In this document: in pieces, positions 1-10,467 of the stretch
Layout of the letters: every line of letters begins with the position of its first letter
How positions within the stretch are numbered: the first letter of the stretch is position 1
NCBI GenBank assembly: GCA_009746045.1
Contig: RPFO01000288.1
Span: 63,552 to 127,551 of the forward strand
Source: Mesostigma viride
Lineage: Eukaryota; Streptophyta; Mesostigmatophyceae; Mesostigmatales; Mesostigmataceae
Length of the DNA: 64,000 nt
Direction: 5' to 3'
The notes under the pieces: model-generated
The model's database searches: none
What the model was told of the DNA's origin: nothing
Seen by the model: only the letters and a program-made list of their open reading frames with translations
Made by a program: the position numbers and the translations under genes

Positions 1-784
1 AGCGGCAGACGCTTGACCTCCGCGAGGAGGCCGAGCTCGCCAAGCGCAGCCTCAACGCCATACTCAAGAACCTCGACATGGAAGAAGGTGAGAATTCCGA
101 GAAGCTTGCACGTGCGTTTGAGAGCAAAATCCTTGCACGCATGGGCCTTCTTGGTGAGATCAAGCTGACCGCCCACCGCCTCCCCGCGCGCGGGGTAAGG
201 CGGGGGCGCCTCCGCTTCTTCTCATCTTTGATAGCCCAGCGGACAAGATTTCGTTTCTCAGACGCCGCAAGCGGCTCGAGAATACTCCCTTCACCGTGGA
301 CGACGACTTGACCCTGGCCCAGCAACAACGGCGACGGGAGCTATGGCCGACCTACCTCCAGCTCCGGCAGACCAAGGCGGGCCAGCCGGTGTACTGGAAG
401 GGGGCGGCCATCTACGTCGGCCACAAGCCCTGGCCAGCGACCCCCTCGACCACCGCGGCCCCAGCAACTCCAGCCCCAGCCTAGGGGAATACAGCAGTAG
501 TGTAGAATAGTTAGACAGTGGCCTTGTACATGCCCGCCTACTACAGGCACTATACCAGCTTAGGCCTAGCCCTTTTTAGTCATGTACATGTGTGCCTATG
601 ATGAGCCACCCTCCAGATGATACCTAGCTTTATTTAATTATGCCGTGCCCATGCAGGGGGTCACTCCCTGCTGAGAAGCCATGCCCTAGCTTTTGTATAG
701 CTGTGCTGATCTTCCCCACCTATGACAGGCTCCCCTTAGCTGGGTGTTGCCTGAAACTCTGGGTGGTGCAGGTGCCCTAGTGCA
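1..784 (+). mobile_element. LINE fragment (ORF1 C-terminal part and 3' UTR)
   Basis: The window opens inside a non-LTR retrotransposon. Positions 296-484 encode the end of an L1-type ORF1 protein with the motif DDDLTLAQQQRRRELWPTY, followed by a 3' UTR. The same sequence recurs almost unchanged at about 30,715-31,540, which shows that it is a dispersed repeat. The reading frame is broken between 78 and 300, so this copy is not coding. Its 3' end is displaced: the Copia element at 791-7244 landed in it, and the LINE continues at 7245. Confidence 0.75.
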
Positions 785-790
785 CCTAGA
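785..790. repeat. Target-site duplication, left copy
   Basis: CCTAGA immediately precedes the left LTR and is repeated at 7245-7250 after the right LTR. Copia elements normally make 5 bp duplications, so the true duplication may be CTAGA with one extra matching base by chance. Confidence 0.8.
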
Positions 791-1273
791 GTTGGTTGGA
801 GACCCATCTAGGGTCCACATGGGTCCTCAGAGATAGAGGATCTTGTACAGATTACTACAATATACTTTATTGTAGTATTGGGCCAATGGCTGTACTTCAC
901 TACTAAGTACTCGCCAATGGGATAACGCCACGTAGAATATGTGGGCGTCTCCCAGGCCTCCACGTCACCGGCTGGTCAAGGGCCGGTGTAGTTCTGTCAA
1001 TAGGACTGAGCCGACTATCGGCCTATCATGTATGCGCATCTGCCTTGGTACCTCCTGGAGGATTCTAGAAGTATCTAATACGCGGCATGCACTGAACTAC
1101 ACGGAATGCATGTCCACGTAGGATATTCAGCAAGACTGATGAAGGTGCCAAGCGCAATAGAATATATGCGCAACGAAGACGAATTATGCAGCAACGACAA
1201 CAACGTAAAGAAATAAAGAAGAGCCTTTGTTTTATGCATAACGCATCAAGCAAGATACCTTTCTTTTGCAACT
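791..1273 (+). repeat. 5' LTR of the Copia element
   Basis: It matches 6766-7244 over its whole length. It contains four extra bases near 905 (ACTACTAAGTACT against ACTAGTACT) and a few substitutions. The GTTG/CAAC ends form a short inverted repeat. Confidence 0.9.
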
Positions 1274-1286
1274 TGTATTCATTGCA

Positions 1287-2528
1287 ATGTCTTCGGACGA
1301 CAATCTTTCAGAGCAGAGGTCTGGCCCTGGTGAGCACGGACCGGCTCAATTTTCTGTCGACCCTGGCCCAGGCGAGCACAGGGATGACAATAAGAATATG
1401 TCCGACCAGCCCCGGGAGGAGGGCTGCGGGCAGGGAAGTACTAGTAGTGACAACCAGCGTGCGCGTGATAAGGTGCTTCGGCGGGAGACCTTGCTTCAAG
1501 AGGCGAAGCTGCTGTCGGCAATCAAGAAATGGGTTCCAGCCCCGCTGGTGCCTGGTGCTATTCAAGCAGACCGGGATCGCTTTGTAAGCTCTCTTGGGCC
1601 GTTTTTCCGCAGGCTCGCGGGCAACCGAGACATCATTCCGGACTGGCTGGAGTTTCTTCGTGGAACCCCGCTGGGAGACCGCGAGAAAAACCACCCAGAG
1701 TGGATTTCGCTGCTGGATAGAGCACAGCGTCTGCGGTGGTCGCCGTTCGAGTTTCTGCGCCGAGCGAGGGAGACTTTTCTTCGTTCTATCACTGCCAAAA
1801 CCTGCGACGAGATCGAGGAATTTGTAGATGCAAAGCCGAAGCCCGGGCAGACCATCATCGAGCACCTCAACTCTTACTACGACATGCTGGAGAAGCAGGG
1901 GCTCCGGTGGCCTGACGAGGCGGTGAATCTCCGATGGATCCAAAACTGTGCTCTGTCCGAATCCGAGAAGCGGAATTTGGTCGCCAACTGCCGCGGTTAC
2001 CTGTGCGACACTCACCGATGCAGAGCTCACCTCAAGGAGCTCCTGACGAATCAAACCCGTGTTTCCAGAGAAGGAGGTGCCGCGGAGGTGCCTCGTGTCG
2101 CCATGGTGATGGAGCAGCAACGGGAAATCTTCTGCTACAACTGCGGGCAGCCCGGGCACACACGCCGCGCATGTAAGGGTAAGGTTGTCGCTAATTCTGA
2201 GTCCTTCCCTCCCTGCACTTTCTGTAATAGGACTAACCATCTGGCTAAGGATTGCTACTTTCGCAAGTGCAAGTCTTGTGGCAATTCTGGACATGATGCG
2301 TCTGCCTGCAGGAGCAAGGCGGGCGCTGGACCCAAGGATACCCAGATGGAGGTCCTCAAGCTGCTGCAGCAGATCTCCCAAGCCGTCAAGAGCGGTGCCC
2401 TTCGTGGTGGCGACGCTTCTCAGCCGCGTGGTGGTGACGCTTCCCAGCCGCGTGGTGGTGATGCTTCTCAGCCGCGGGGTGGCAATACCTCTCGTGGCCG
2501 CAAGAGGAAGCAGCAGCAGAAAAACTAG
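1287..2528 (+). CDS. gag: Copia Gag protein (three zinc knuckles)
   Basis: This is the nucleocapsid/capsid protein of the retrotransposon, 413 aa from the ATG at 1287. Upstream in-frame codons lie in the LTR end and lack an ATG. The N-terminal two thirds are a charged helical Gag region. Three CCHC zinc knuckles follow at about residues 283-345: CYNCGQPGHTRRAC, CTFCNRTNHLAKDC and CKSCGNSGHDASAC. The last of these has the CX2CX4HX4C spacing used for RNA binding. The C-terminus carries a tandem SQPRGGDA repeat and a basic tail. It ends 38 bases before pol, in a different frame with no overlap, so pol would need reinitiation or a separate transcript rather than a simple frameshift. Confidence 0.9.
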   Translation: MSSDDNLSEQRSGPGEHGPAQFSVDPGPGEHRDDNKNMSDQPREEGCGQGSTSSDNQRARDKVLRRETLLQEAKLLSAIKKWVPAPLVPGAIQADRDRFVSSLGPFFRRLAGNRDIIPDWLEFLRGTPLGDREKNHPEWISLLDRAQRLRWSPFEFLRRARETFLRSITAKTCDEIEEFVDAKPKPGQTIIEHLNSYYDMLEKQGLRWPDEAVNLRWIQNCALSESEKRNLVANCRGYLCDTHRCRAHLKELLTNQTRVSREGGAAEVPRVAMVMEQQREIFCYNCGQPGHTRRACKGKVVANSESFPPCTFCNRTNHLAKDCYFRKCKSCGNSGHDASACRSKAGAGPKDTQMEVLKLLQQISQAVKSGALRGGDASQPRGGDASQPRGGDASQPRGGNTSRGRKRKQQQKN

Positions 2529-2566
2529 ATGATCCTCTCTGTTTATATAACCCCTACAGCGTCCTT

Positions 2567-5500
2567 ATGGATGCTGATGAGAGTGGACTCATGGCAGATG
2601 AGGCCTGCCAGGTGGTAGGGGCTCCAGCAGTAACCCCTACTGACCGTAAAGCTGCCCCAGTGAGCAGCAGTAAAAGTGCCCCTGTTTGTGGCATTCCTAT
2701 CCATGCCTGGAATAAAAAGAGTACCCCAGAGGGAACTCTTCCTGTAAATAATACATGTGGATCTGCTCCTGGTTGTAGACAGATGCCACATGGTGTTGCC
2801 CAGGTGAGCAACGTATCTGTGAACAATACATGTGGTGCAGCTCCTGTTTGTAGCCAAGCACCCATTGATATTGTTAACAGTCAAGCTCCTCAGAGCAATA
2901 ATCCTTGTTATATTGATAATAAAAACTTGGACTCTTGCTCTGCCAGGAACGTGGATGCCCGTCCATGTCCTGAAGAGCCTGAGCCTAATGATTGTATTAA
3001 TCTTAGGACTCTGGCTAAGAGTTTGCATGATGCCTGTGGCCATGGAAACAATGCCATTAGGCTTGTTCAAGCCATTAATAACAAGGCTCTCTGGCAGGCT
3101 TATCAAGATGTCAGAGAACATTGTGTGTGCCAATTGTGTGCTAACAAGCCTTCCAAACGTCATGCAAAGCATCCTGCAGATGGTAGGGGTAATCTACAAG
3201 CTGATATCCTCTACTTCACCAATTACAGGCAATTGCCTTACTTGGTGGCTGTGGATGAATGGTCAGGCTACATTGGAATTGAACCTATGGCAGCAGGGGA
3301 TGAGAATACTCTCCATGCCGCAGTTCTTGTTATTCTGCAGAAGTTTGCAGTTATTCATAAGCTGCAGATGGACTTGCAGTTTAACTGCCTGACCAAATAC
3401 TCTGATCTGCCTTTCCTAAGGATTGTGGGTCGTGAAGATCACCAAGCCCAAGGCAAGGTTGACAGATATATACAGGAGCTTAAGAAGTTGGTAATATCCG
3501 GGGACTATCCTGAGATGTTTAAACCAACTTTTGCTGTCAGGTGTTTGGGTGCTGCAAAAGTGGAAAACACCATGAACAACCGTTTTCATACTATCAAGGT
3601 GCGTGGTGTTCCACGGCTGGTCTCACCTCGTGGACTAGCAGGTGGCCTCTACCCTGATGACATCATGCAGGCATGGAGTAAGCAGAGGTGGGCACAGTAT
3701 GCTCATCTCTGTGAAAAGGATAAACAGAGAGGAGAATCATTAAAATTTGAGGTGGGAGACCAGGTGATCTTCCACAAAGAAAATGCTCCTGGTAAACGTG
3801 GTTATTGGCAGGGTCCAGGGACCATAACCTCAGTTGACCTGGAGATGAAAACTGCTGATGTGGTCTGGAATGGGACCACTTATCATCTGGCTTGGAATAG
3901 ATTGAAGAGAGATCCAATGAACGTTCAAGAAAATCCCCTGGAAATTATGGCCCCTGAAGAGGCACTTGGATCTCCCAATCTTTCCTGTCCACCTTTGGCC
4001 AGTGAACAGGCTGGACTCCAACTACCAGAAAGGGCGGCCTCCCATCAACTGGAGCCTACTACTCAGCAAGCTCAGCCTAAGACATTGACTGGGATATCAC
4101 AGGATGATATGGATGAAGCTGACTTGTTGGATAATAGGGTGTCTGATCAGCACCGGAAGCTCCGGCCGTTGGAACATGGGCTTGAGACCCCTGGGCAGGT
4201 GGATAACATATTTCAGTCTGAACAGCCAAAGCTTGGATCCAATTACCCTGGTAATAAGCCATTGCCCTTGGAGACTGATGGGATTCCAGCCCAAGGAAGA
4301 CAAGCTGAGGAGGGGTTGTCCAGGTTGAACACTCAGCTCGGCAAGAGAGGCAATCCTCAAGAGCTTCGGGATATTGTAAAGAAGCTCAAGCCCTCACTAA
4401 AGATTGCCAAAATAACTTCTCTTCTAGAGAAGGGCATGGACCTTGATGGCTTTGATGTGGATACCAAAGCAGAGGTCTCTGTCACCTCGCCCTTTAATGC
4501 TTTGCTGGATAAGTATTCCCTTGAACCCAGTCCATGGACTATTGTCCAAGACTTTGCGGGTAACACTGATCATCAAGTTCTTGGGAATATCACTATCCCA
4601 TTCTTGGGTGAGTCTTTGACACTTTGTGTTGTTGATGGCTATAAGGGACCCACTCTCATTGGCCAGCCATTCTTGGTGACTCCCGGTGTTACCATTGTTG
4701 ATGGCCCCAATAACACAAAGAGTCTCCTAAAAACCCATTGTGACCCAATTCCTCTGGAATCATTCAGATGTCTCTTGCCTCTTGAAATGTTCCAGAAGGC
4801 AAATTGGAAGACCGCCTGTGTCGGTTCAATAAAAGGAGCAGAATGGGGAAGGGATATACCCCCAGCTTCTGAGCTGGTAGAACCCGCCCAGCTCAGTGTG
4901 ACTTCTCTTGGTCTCACAAAAAGGTCATTTGCTGCTCATAGCCCCATGTCCTTTGATGATGTAGACCTGGATTGTCACACTTTCGCTGGCCTTGAGGCCT
5001 GGCGAGTAGCATTGGCGCGTGCGCTCCAGGAGTGGCAAACGCTGGATGTTTTTGAAGGCATTTCAGAACCTCCACCCAATGCTCAAATGCTTCAGTTGCG
5101 TTTTGTATGCAAGATGAAGAGCAAGCTTGGTGAGCCTCCCATACCAAACGCACGTCCAGTCGTGACCCAGTTCCATGGTACTACAGACTTTGATAAGGAG
5201 GAGCTGTACACTCCTGGCCTGTCACATCCTGTTCTCAGGCTTATTCTTAGTCTGTACCTTGGTGCTTTGGACTATGGCTTGGATTATGGAGCAGAAATTG
5301 ATGACTTCACCAGGGCCTTTTTGCATGGTGATCCTCAGGTGGCCAGAGCCACTTGGCAAGCTCAAAGACCCTGTTGTGTTAAGACCCCAGCATGCTGGAT
5401 AGCTGAAGTAGGTCATCCCTACATGCAGCCTAAAGTGGGCTGGGAAGGACTGGTCAGCAGTCCAGTCATCTGGTATGAAACCATTGCTCCTGCCATCCAG

Positions 5501-6496
5501 GAGAGATGTCAGATGCAACAATCTCATCTTGCTTATTGTCTCTTTGTGGGGCAATCCAAAGGACAACCCACCTGGGCTACCTTACATGGAGATGATATGC
5601 AACGCATTGGTCCCAAGGGATGGTTGAATGAGACCTATAAAAGGCTCAATGACAAGTCCCCTATTGGTACCAGAGCATGGTTTAGTAAAAACAGCCAGGT
5701 ACCTTACTGTGGCATTGGCTGTACCCTTTTCCAGGATGACAAAGGATGGCATCTTAAGCTGCAATCGGCGAAGGGGTATAAAGAAAAAGTAATAACTCAG
5801 TTGCCCAAGAGAGTAACTGAGGAGAATGCCCCTACGGTTAAAGGTCAACTGGGTTGGCTGGCTGCCACAACTAACCCTGACCTGGCAGTACAGAGTAGGA
5901 TGCCAGACTCTGTTGTTGTAGGAGAAGGAAGGAGGCGCCTGGAGAGCTGCCTCAATGAATCTCCTGACTTGGTGTTGTCCGGTGTAGACTGGCATGGGCG
6001 CATCATCATAGACGCCTACACAGATGCTAGCCAAGAGTCTAGATCTGCCAACAAGATTGGTGCCAGAGCCGGATGCCTGATCACCATCAGGAATGAAGGC
6101 AAACAGCCCTCGTTGGTATACTGGTCCAGTAACCTTCAGAGGAGGCGGTTTGCTGGCATTGACACCGCTGAGTGCAGGGCATACGCCATGTGCATTCGCG
6201 ATGCCATATACATAAGAGAGCTACTCTTATGGTGTCTGAGTCAGATAAGACCTCAACCCGTGATTGATGTCAGGGTTTATTGTGATAATAAGCCCGTGGT
6301 CTCTTTTATCAAGAATGAGAGGGCCACTACTACTGACTTGGACTACCTTGTGGCAAAGGAGTTGTCCAGCCACTGTATAACCATACATCTGCCAGGACAC
6401 TCAAATCCTGCTGATGCTATGACCAAGCTTCCACGACTGGCCCTTAATGGGTACCAGTTGCTGCGGTCCATGATGGCTGGGAAACCCTTGTCATGA
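2567..6496 (+). CDS. pol: Copia Pol polyprotein (integrase, protease-like, RT, RNase H)
   Basis: The ORF is 1309 aa and intact. After a variable N-terminus with repeated NNTCG.AP.C blocks comes an integrase zinc-binding His/Cys region near residues 150-195 (ending CVCQLC). The integrase core follows, with LQADILYF near 212, MDLQF and QGKVDRYIQEL near 299. A retropepsin-like stretch (VVDGYKGPTLIGQPFL, near 690-700) sits between integrase and reverse transcriptase. The RT shows the first Asp in EIDDFTRAFLHGD (near 911) and HGDD in place of the usual YVDD (near 1006). RNase H shows DAYTDAS, TAECRA, YCDNK and NPADAMTK (about 1148-1290). Oddities are the position of the protease-like part after integrase, and Asp where the third integrase carboxylate is usually Glu. 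Confidence 0.92.
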   Translation: MDADESGLMADEACQVVGAPAVTPTDRKAAPVSSSKSAPVCGIPIHAWNKKSTPEGTLPVNNTCGSAPGCRQMPHGVAQVSNVSVNNTCGAAPVCSQAPIDIVNSQAPQSNNPCYIDNKNLDSCSARNVDARPCPEEPEPNDCINLRTLAKSLHDACGHGNNAIRLVQAINNKALWQAYQDVREHCVCQLCANKPSKRHAKHPADGRGNLQADILYFTNYRQLPYLVAVDEWSGYIGIEPMAAGDENTLHAAVLVILQKFAVIHKLQMDLQFNCLTKYSDLPFLRIVGREDHQAQGKVDRYIQELKKLVISGDYPEMFKPTFAVRCLGAAKVENTMNNRFHTIKVRGVPRLVSPRGLAGGLYPDDIMQAWSKQRWAQYAHLCEKDKQRGESLKFEVGDQVIFHKENAPGKRGYWQGPGTITSVDLEMKTADVVWNGTTYHLAWNRLKRDPMNVQENPLEIMAPEEALGSPNLSCPPLASEQAGLQLPERAASHQLEPTTQQAQPKTLTGISQDDMDEADLLDNRVSDQHRKLRPLEHGLETPGQVDNIFQSEQPKLGSNYPGNKPLPLETDGIPAQGRQAEEGLSRLNTQLGKRGNPQELRDIVKKLKPSLKIAKITSLLEKGMDLDGFDVDTKAEVSVTSPFNALLDKYSLEPSPWTIVQDFAGNTDHQVLGNITIPFLGESLTLCVVDGYKGPTLIGQPFLVTPGVTIVDGPNNTKSLLKTHCDPIPLESFRCLLPLEMFQKANWKTACVGSIKGAEWGRDIPPASELVEPAQLSVTSLGLTKRSFAAHSPMSFDDVDLDCHTFAGLEAWRVALARALQEWQTLDVFEGISEPPPNAQMLQLRFVCKMKSKLGEPPIPNARPVVTQFHGTTDFDKEELYTPGLSHPVLRLILSLYLGALDYGLDYGAEIDDFTRAFLHGDPQVARATWQAQRPCCVKTPACWIAEVGHPYMQPKVGWEGLVSSPVIWYETIAPAIQERCQMQQSHLAYCLFVGQSKGQPTWATLHGDDMQRIGPKGWLNETYKRLNDKSPIGTRAWFSKNSQVPYCGIGCTLFQDDKGWHLKLQSAKGYKEKVITQLPKRVTEENAPTVKGQLGWLAATTNPDLAVQSRMPDSVVVGEGRRRLESCLNESPDLVLSGVDWHGRIIIDAYTDASQESRSANKIGARAGCLITIRNEGKQPSLVYWSSNLQRRRFAGIDTAECRAYAMCIRDAIYIRELLLWCLSQIRPQPVIDVRVYCDNKPVVSFIKNERATTTDLDYLVAKELSSHCITIHLPGHSNPADAMTKLPRLALNGYQLLRSMMAGKPLS

Positions 6497-6746
6497 GGAG
6501 TAATCTGGGAGCCTGAGCCTAATGCTCCTCCTGTAGGTTTTTATCCCCCTGGAGGTTTTGTCCTCTCTGGAGAAGAGGTTTTCCTTCAGATTTGGGTTTT
6601 CCCTACAGCAGGTTACACCAACCATGCAATGATGAGATGCAAACTCCATAAGACCCAAGTGAGTCCCCATTGCCCACATATGTGAAAGTGAACTGGCCAG
6701 GTGCGGCCGAACATCAATGAATACATCTAAGCCTTATCACTTTCAC

Positions 6747-6760
6747 AAGGGAAAGAATGG
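6747..6760 (+). other. Polypurine tract of the Copia element
   Basis: AAGGGAAAGAATGG lies six bases before the 3' LTR, the expected place for the plus-strand primer of reverse transcription. Confidence 0.7.
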
Positions 6761-6765
6761 CTGGA

Positions 6766-7244
6766 GTTGGTTGGAGACCCATCTAGGGTCCACATGGGTC
6801 CTCAGAGATAGAGGATCTTGTACAGATTACTACAATATACTTTATTGTAGTATTGGGCCAATGGCTGTACTTCACTAGTACTCGCCAATGGGATAACGCC
6901 ACGTAGAATATGTGGGCGTCTCCCAGGCCTCCACGTCACCGGCTGGTCAAGGGCCGGTGTAGTTCTGTCAATAGGACTGAGCCGACTATCGGCCTATCAT
7001 GTATGCGCATCTGCCTTGGTACCTCCTAGAGGATTCTAGAAGTATCTAACACGCGGCATGCACTGAACTACACGGAATGCATGTCCACGTAGGATATTCA
7101 GCAAGACTGATGAAGGTGCCAAGCGCAATAGAATATATGCGCAACGAAGACGAATTATGCAGCAACGACAACAACGTAAAGAAATAAAGAAGAGCCTTTG
7201 TTTTATGCATAACGCATCAAGCAAGATACCTTTCTTTTGCAACT
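6766..7244 (+). repeat. 3' LTR of the Copia element
   Basis: Near-identical copy of 791-1273 that ends just before the CCTAGA duplication. Confidence 0.9.
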
Positions 7245-7432
7245 CCTAGAGCAAGTCTTGTTTACATTCCCACCCTTGCAGGAAGTAGCTTAGAATGTAT
7301 GACAGGCCATATGCCCCTTCTCTGGGCTATGTGCTACATATACTCCCAACGGAGTTATGTTACAATTCAATTCAATTCAATTCAATGATCTCCCAACGGA
7401 GGCATGTTATAATTTAATTTAATTTAATTTTA
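7245..7432 (+). mobile_element. LINE 3' end displaced by the Copia insertion, with simple-repeat tails
   Basis: From the target duplication onward the sequence matches the LINE 3' UTR seen at 31,530-31,640 and ends with CCCAACGGAGTTATGTT. It is followed by (CAATT)n, a second CCCAACGGAGGCATGTT and (AATTT)n. Variable simple-repeat tails after the same terminal sequence are seen at every copy in the window. Confidence 0.7.
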
Positions 7433-7774
7433 ATGATTCCACTTGACCCAAAACTTGCACACACCTTGAATTCGGGTCCAGCGTCATGATGACAATGCCA
7501 AATCTCAGTTCCTACTAAACCAACGTTTAGCATATACCCAATCCATCGAGGATCACGTGAAGCAGTCTAGTGCATAATTATTCACTCTACCCTCATCAAC
7601 GTTGCCATAATCCATTATCCATATCATCTAGTTTGCTCCGTGGCTGCTCATGTCACGTGATCGGTGATTCCATTATAACATCCCCCCCCCCCCAATTAAT
7701 GGATAGTGCTTCCGTTGGGGAGTCACGGAGTCTCTACCCCGATGGATGGATGGATGGATGGATGGACGGAGCAC

Positions 7775-7897
7775 GGGTTGTTTACATTCCCACCCTTGCA
7801 GGAAGTAGCTTAGAATGTATTAAAAGCCATATGCCCCTTCTCTGGGATATGTGCTACATATACTCCCAACGGAGTTATGTTCCTAATTAATTAATTA
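7775..7897 (+). mobile_element. Short LINE 3' end copy
   Basis: About 120 bases match the LINE 3' terminus (GTTTACATTCCCACCC through CCCAACGGAGTTATGTT). An (AATT)n tail runs directly into the tetranucleotide array. Confidence 0.65.
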
Positions 7898-8280
7898 ATG
7901 GACGGACGGACGGGCGGGCGGACGGGCGGGCGGGCGGGCGGGCGGGCGGGCGGGCGGGCGGGCGGGCGGGCGGGCGGGCGGGCGGGCGGGCGGGCGGGCG
8001 GGCGGCGGGCGGCGGGCGGGCGGGCGGCGGCGCGGGCGGGCGGGCGGGCGGGCGGCGGGCGGCGGGCGGGCGGGCGGGCGGGCGGGCGGGCGGGCGGGCG
8101 GCGGGCGGCGGACGGACGGACGGACGGACGGACGGACGGACGGACGGACGGACGGACGGACGGACGGACGGACGGACGGACGGACGGACGGACGGACGGA
8201 CGGACGGACGGACGGACGGACGGACGGATGGATGGATGGATGGATGGATGGATGAATGGATGGATGGATGGATGGATGGT
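7898..8280. repeat. Compound tetranucleotide microsatellite
   Basis: Blocks of GGAC, GGGC (with GGC slips), GGAC again and GGAT repeats follow one another for about 380 bases. All forward and reverse frames are open only because the period is 4 with no stop codon, giving Arg/Pro or Gly/Arg strings that are not genes. A short (GGAT)n tract also sits at 7741-7765. Confidence 0.95.
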
Positions 8281-10271
8281 GCACACATTACTACCGGTCT
8301 ATTCTATCTATTCTAAGTAGATGGATGCCCCCCGATAGAATTGTGCCACTTGAGCAGTAAAAAAAGCCTACATGAAGTGAGGTCAAGGACTTTTTGTGGA
8401 CGCATGCATGGCATTCCATCGGATCCAACTGGCGCTGCACGCATTGCCAATGGCCACCATCCCATCCTCCGTGATGCGGCACAACTAAATAAGCCAATCA
8501 GCTTATTTAGTTGCTCAGCTGCGGGCCCCGGTCGTGCACCAACGAGAGCACTGCGTCCGACAGGTGGTAGTGCCGTGCCAACAGCAGGTGCCTCAAGGCG
8601 GGGGTAATTGCGCCCGATCGGCGATCGCCGCGATGTCCCCATCAATGTCGCCGCGTTGACACCTCTATGGCGACGCTCAGACGTTCGAGCCGCGGACAAC
8701 ACCCGGCGATTGCACAAAGCATCTCGTTACTATGCTTTGCAAGGGTGCCGCCCTGGGATTTGGGGTCGCTTTCCGGTTTACAGTAACCTCGCCATCGCTC
8801 GCAGCATCTCCTCGGGCTTCATGATGCCATGCATGCATCATCGACGACGCAGTAAGAGCCCACTTTGATGCGACGTGCGATAGACGCCACAGTCCAGTGC
8901 ATGTCCTGGTTGTCTCCTTGACAATGTCCTTGACACTAATGCCATGGAGGCATCCGTCACCTGCATCTCCTCGACCCTGGACTGCTCCAGAGTGCATGTG
9001 GCGCATCGCCCTCCGACGGCAAGCATGCAGCCCGATGCTCCCATCTAGCTACATCACGCGCTTGCAATGGTTGATGTGCATGCATAGCGCGCAAGCGGTT
9101 GCAGTTACGGATGACGGCAAGCGCTCAGGACCTCGCGTCCGGCGTCTGACAACTTAGGTTCGGCTGATATCCAGCGTCGCAAGCAGACGCCAGTCTAAAG
9201 TGAATTATGCTCACCGGTGCGTCAATGCGAGCTGGTGCCGCTGCCTCCGAAATAGACCATACCAGGGCACCCCCCCGTGAGCCCCTTGAGCGCGTCGACT
9301 GTGTCCTCCGGCACACCTGGTGTGATGGCAGTTAAATTATTATCTACTACCTCAGATTCAAACGCAGGACCCGAGTCTGGCACACTTTTCCAACTAATGG
9401 GGGCTCTTGCTCATGGCAGCGTGCGCCAATTTGTCCAAGTGAATGTCTCAAGGATGCCAGCACAAGGGCAGCGGCGCACCGGCACGAGCACAAGGATGCC
9501 ACCATCACTAGAACGATGCGTCGGAGGCGTTGGCGCACCTGCGCAGATCGACCCATGCGCTCCTGGGACAAGCATTTCTGTGCCAGCGTCGAGATTCCGT
9601 CGTCCGTCATGCCCCCACGCCTCCACAGGTCCAGTTCACTAGCGCAGCCCCACGCAATGGTTTGCGAGCACGGTTATTATCCTGGCGTCCGACACGCCGA
9701 GAACCTGGTTATTCAGCGGCTTCCCTTTTTAAGGCCCCTGTTAGGACCCTAAAAGCAGGTTGGATTGTGAAGATGTTGGCCAGCGGCCGTTGTGGATGCC
9801 GGTAGAGCCTTGCTGACTTCTAGCATCTTGTCGCAGGTGCCAGCACTCCCTGGCGAGCGCCTTTATGCCATCCTCGCCGACGCTTAATAATTCACTTTCA
9901 TATAGATTGATCACCCACAACAAGGAAAGTATAGATTTTTCGGTCGGTGAACGCGAATTCAGGTTCACTCGCTGCAGGCGCGGGCAGTGCTCTGTGTCTT
10001 GCGAATACCCTCCGCCGGTGGATACCTAGCTGGGTCGTACATCCCACCATGATATATGCGTCGATGTCGCTTCATGTTGGCGAATGCCGTCGCCTTCGTG
10101 CCTTTGTCCCTGATGCTGGCGCACACATTTCCTTGGAAACTTGCTGCAGCCGGGGCAGTGCTCGGCGAGTACTCCCCCTGATGCTCGCCGTATCAACCAA
10201 AAGTCTCATACTTAACTGTTACACCCCGTTTGGCATCACGGATAGTAACGTAAAGAGACCTGTATTACACT
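8281..10271. other. No gene recognised
   Basis: About 2 kb with only short overlapping ORFs of random character on both strands. I see no conserved motif, RNA gene or clear repeat here. Confidence 0.5.
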
Positions 10272-10467
10272 CGCAAACGCCACCACCACCGCTCACGTCC
10301 AGGTGCCATTCCTGGATGCTCATCGCAAACGCCACCGCCACCGCACGTCCAGGTGCCATTCCTAGACGCCCATCGCGGACGCCACCGCCACCGCTCACGT
10401 CCAGGTTCCATTCCTTGACACCCATCGTGGACGCCACTGCAATGCCACTGCAACCGCTCACATCCAG
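10272..10467. repeat. Minisatellite, about 52 bp unit
   Basis: Three and a half imperfect copies of a unit beginning CGCAAACGCCACC and containing CTCACGTCCAGGTGCC. Small open frames across it are by-products. Confidence 0.8.

Larger units (their letters stand above)
791..7244 (+). mobile_element. Complete Copia-type LTR retrotransposon
   Basis: Two nearly identical LTRs of about 480 bp flank intact gag and pol ORFs. The host sequence CCTAGA (or CTAGA) is present just before the left LTR (785-790) and just after the right LTR (7245-7250) as a target-site duplication. The LTRs start GTTGG and end CAACT. They differ by a 4-base indel and about two substitutions, so the insertion is recent. The uninterrupted paralogous target is visible at about 31,530. 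Confidence 0.93.

Noticed and set aside
1308-2381. 357 aa minus-strand ORF opposite gag
   Set aside because: Shadow of the real gag frame, with no recognisable content.
7887-8320. Long open frames of Arg/Pro, Ser/Val/Arg or Gly/Arg/Thr on both strands
   Set aside because: All arise from the tetranucleotide array, which has no stop codon in any frame.
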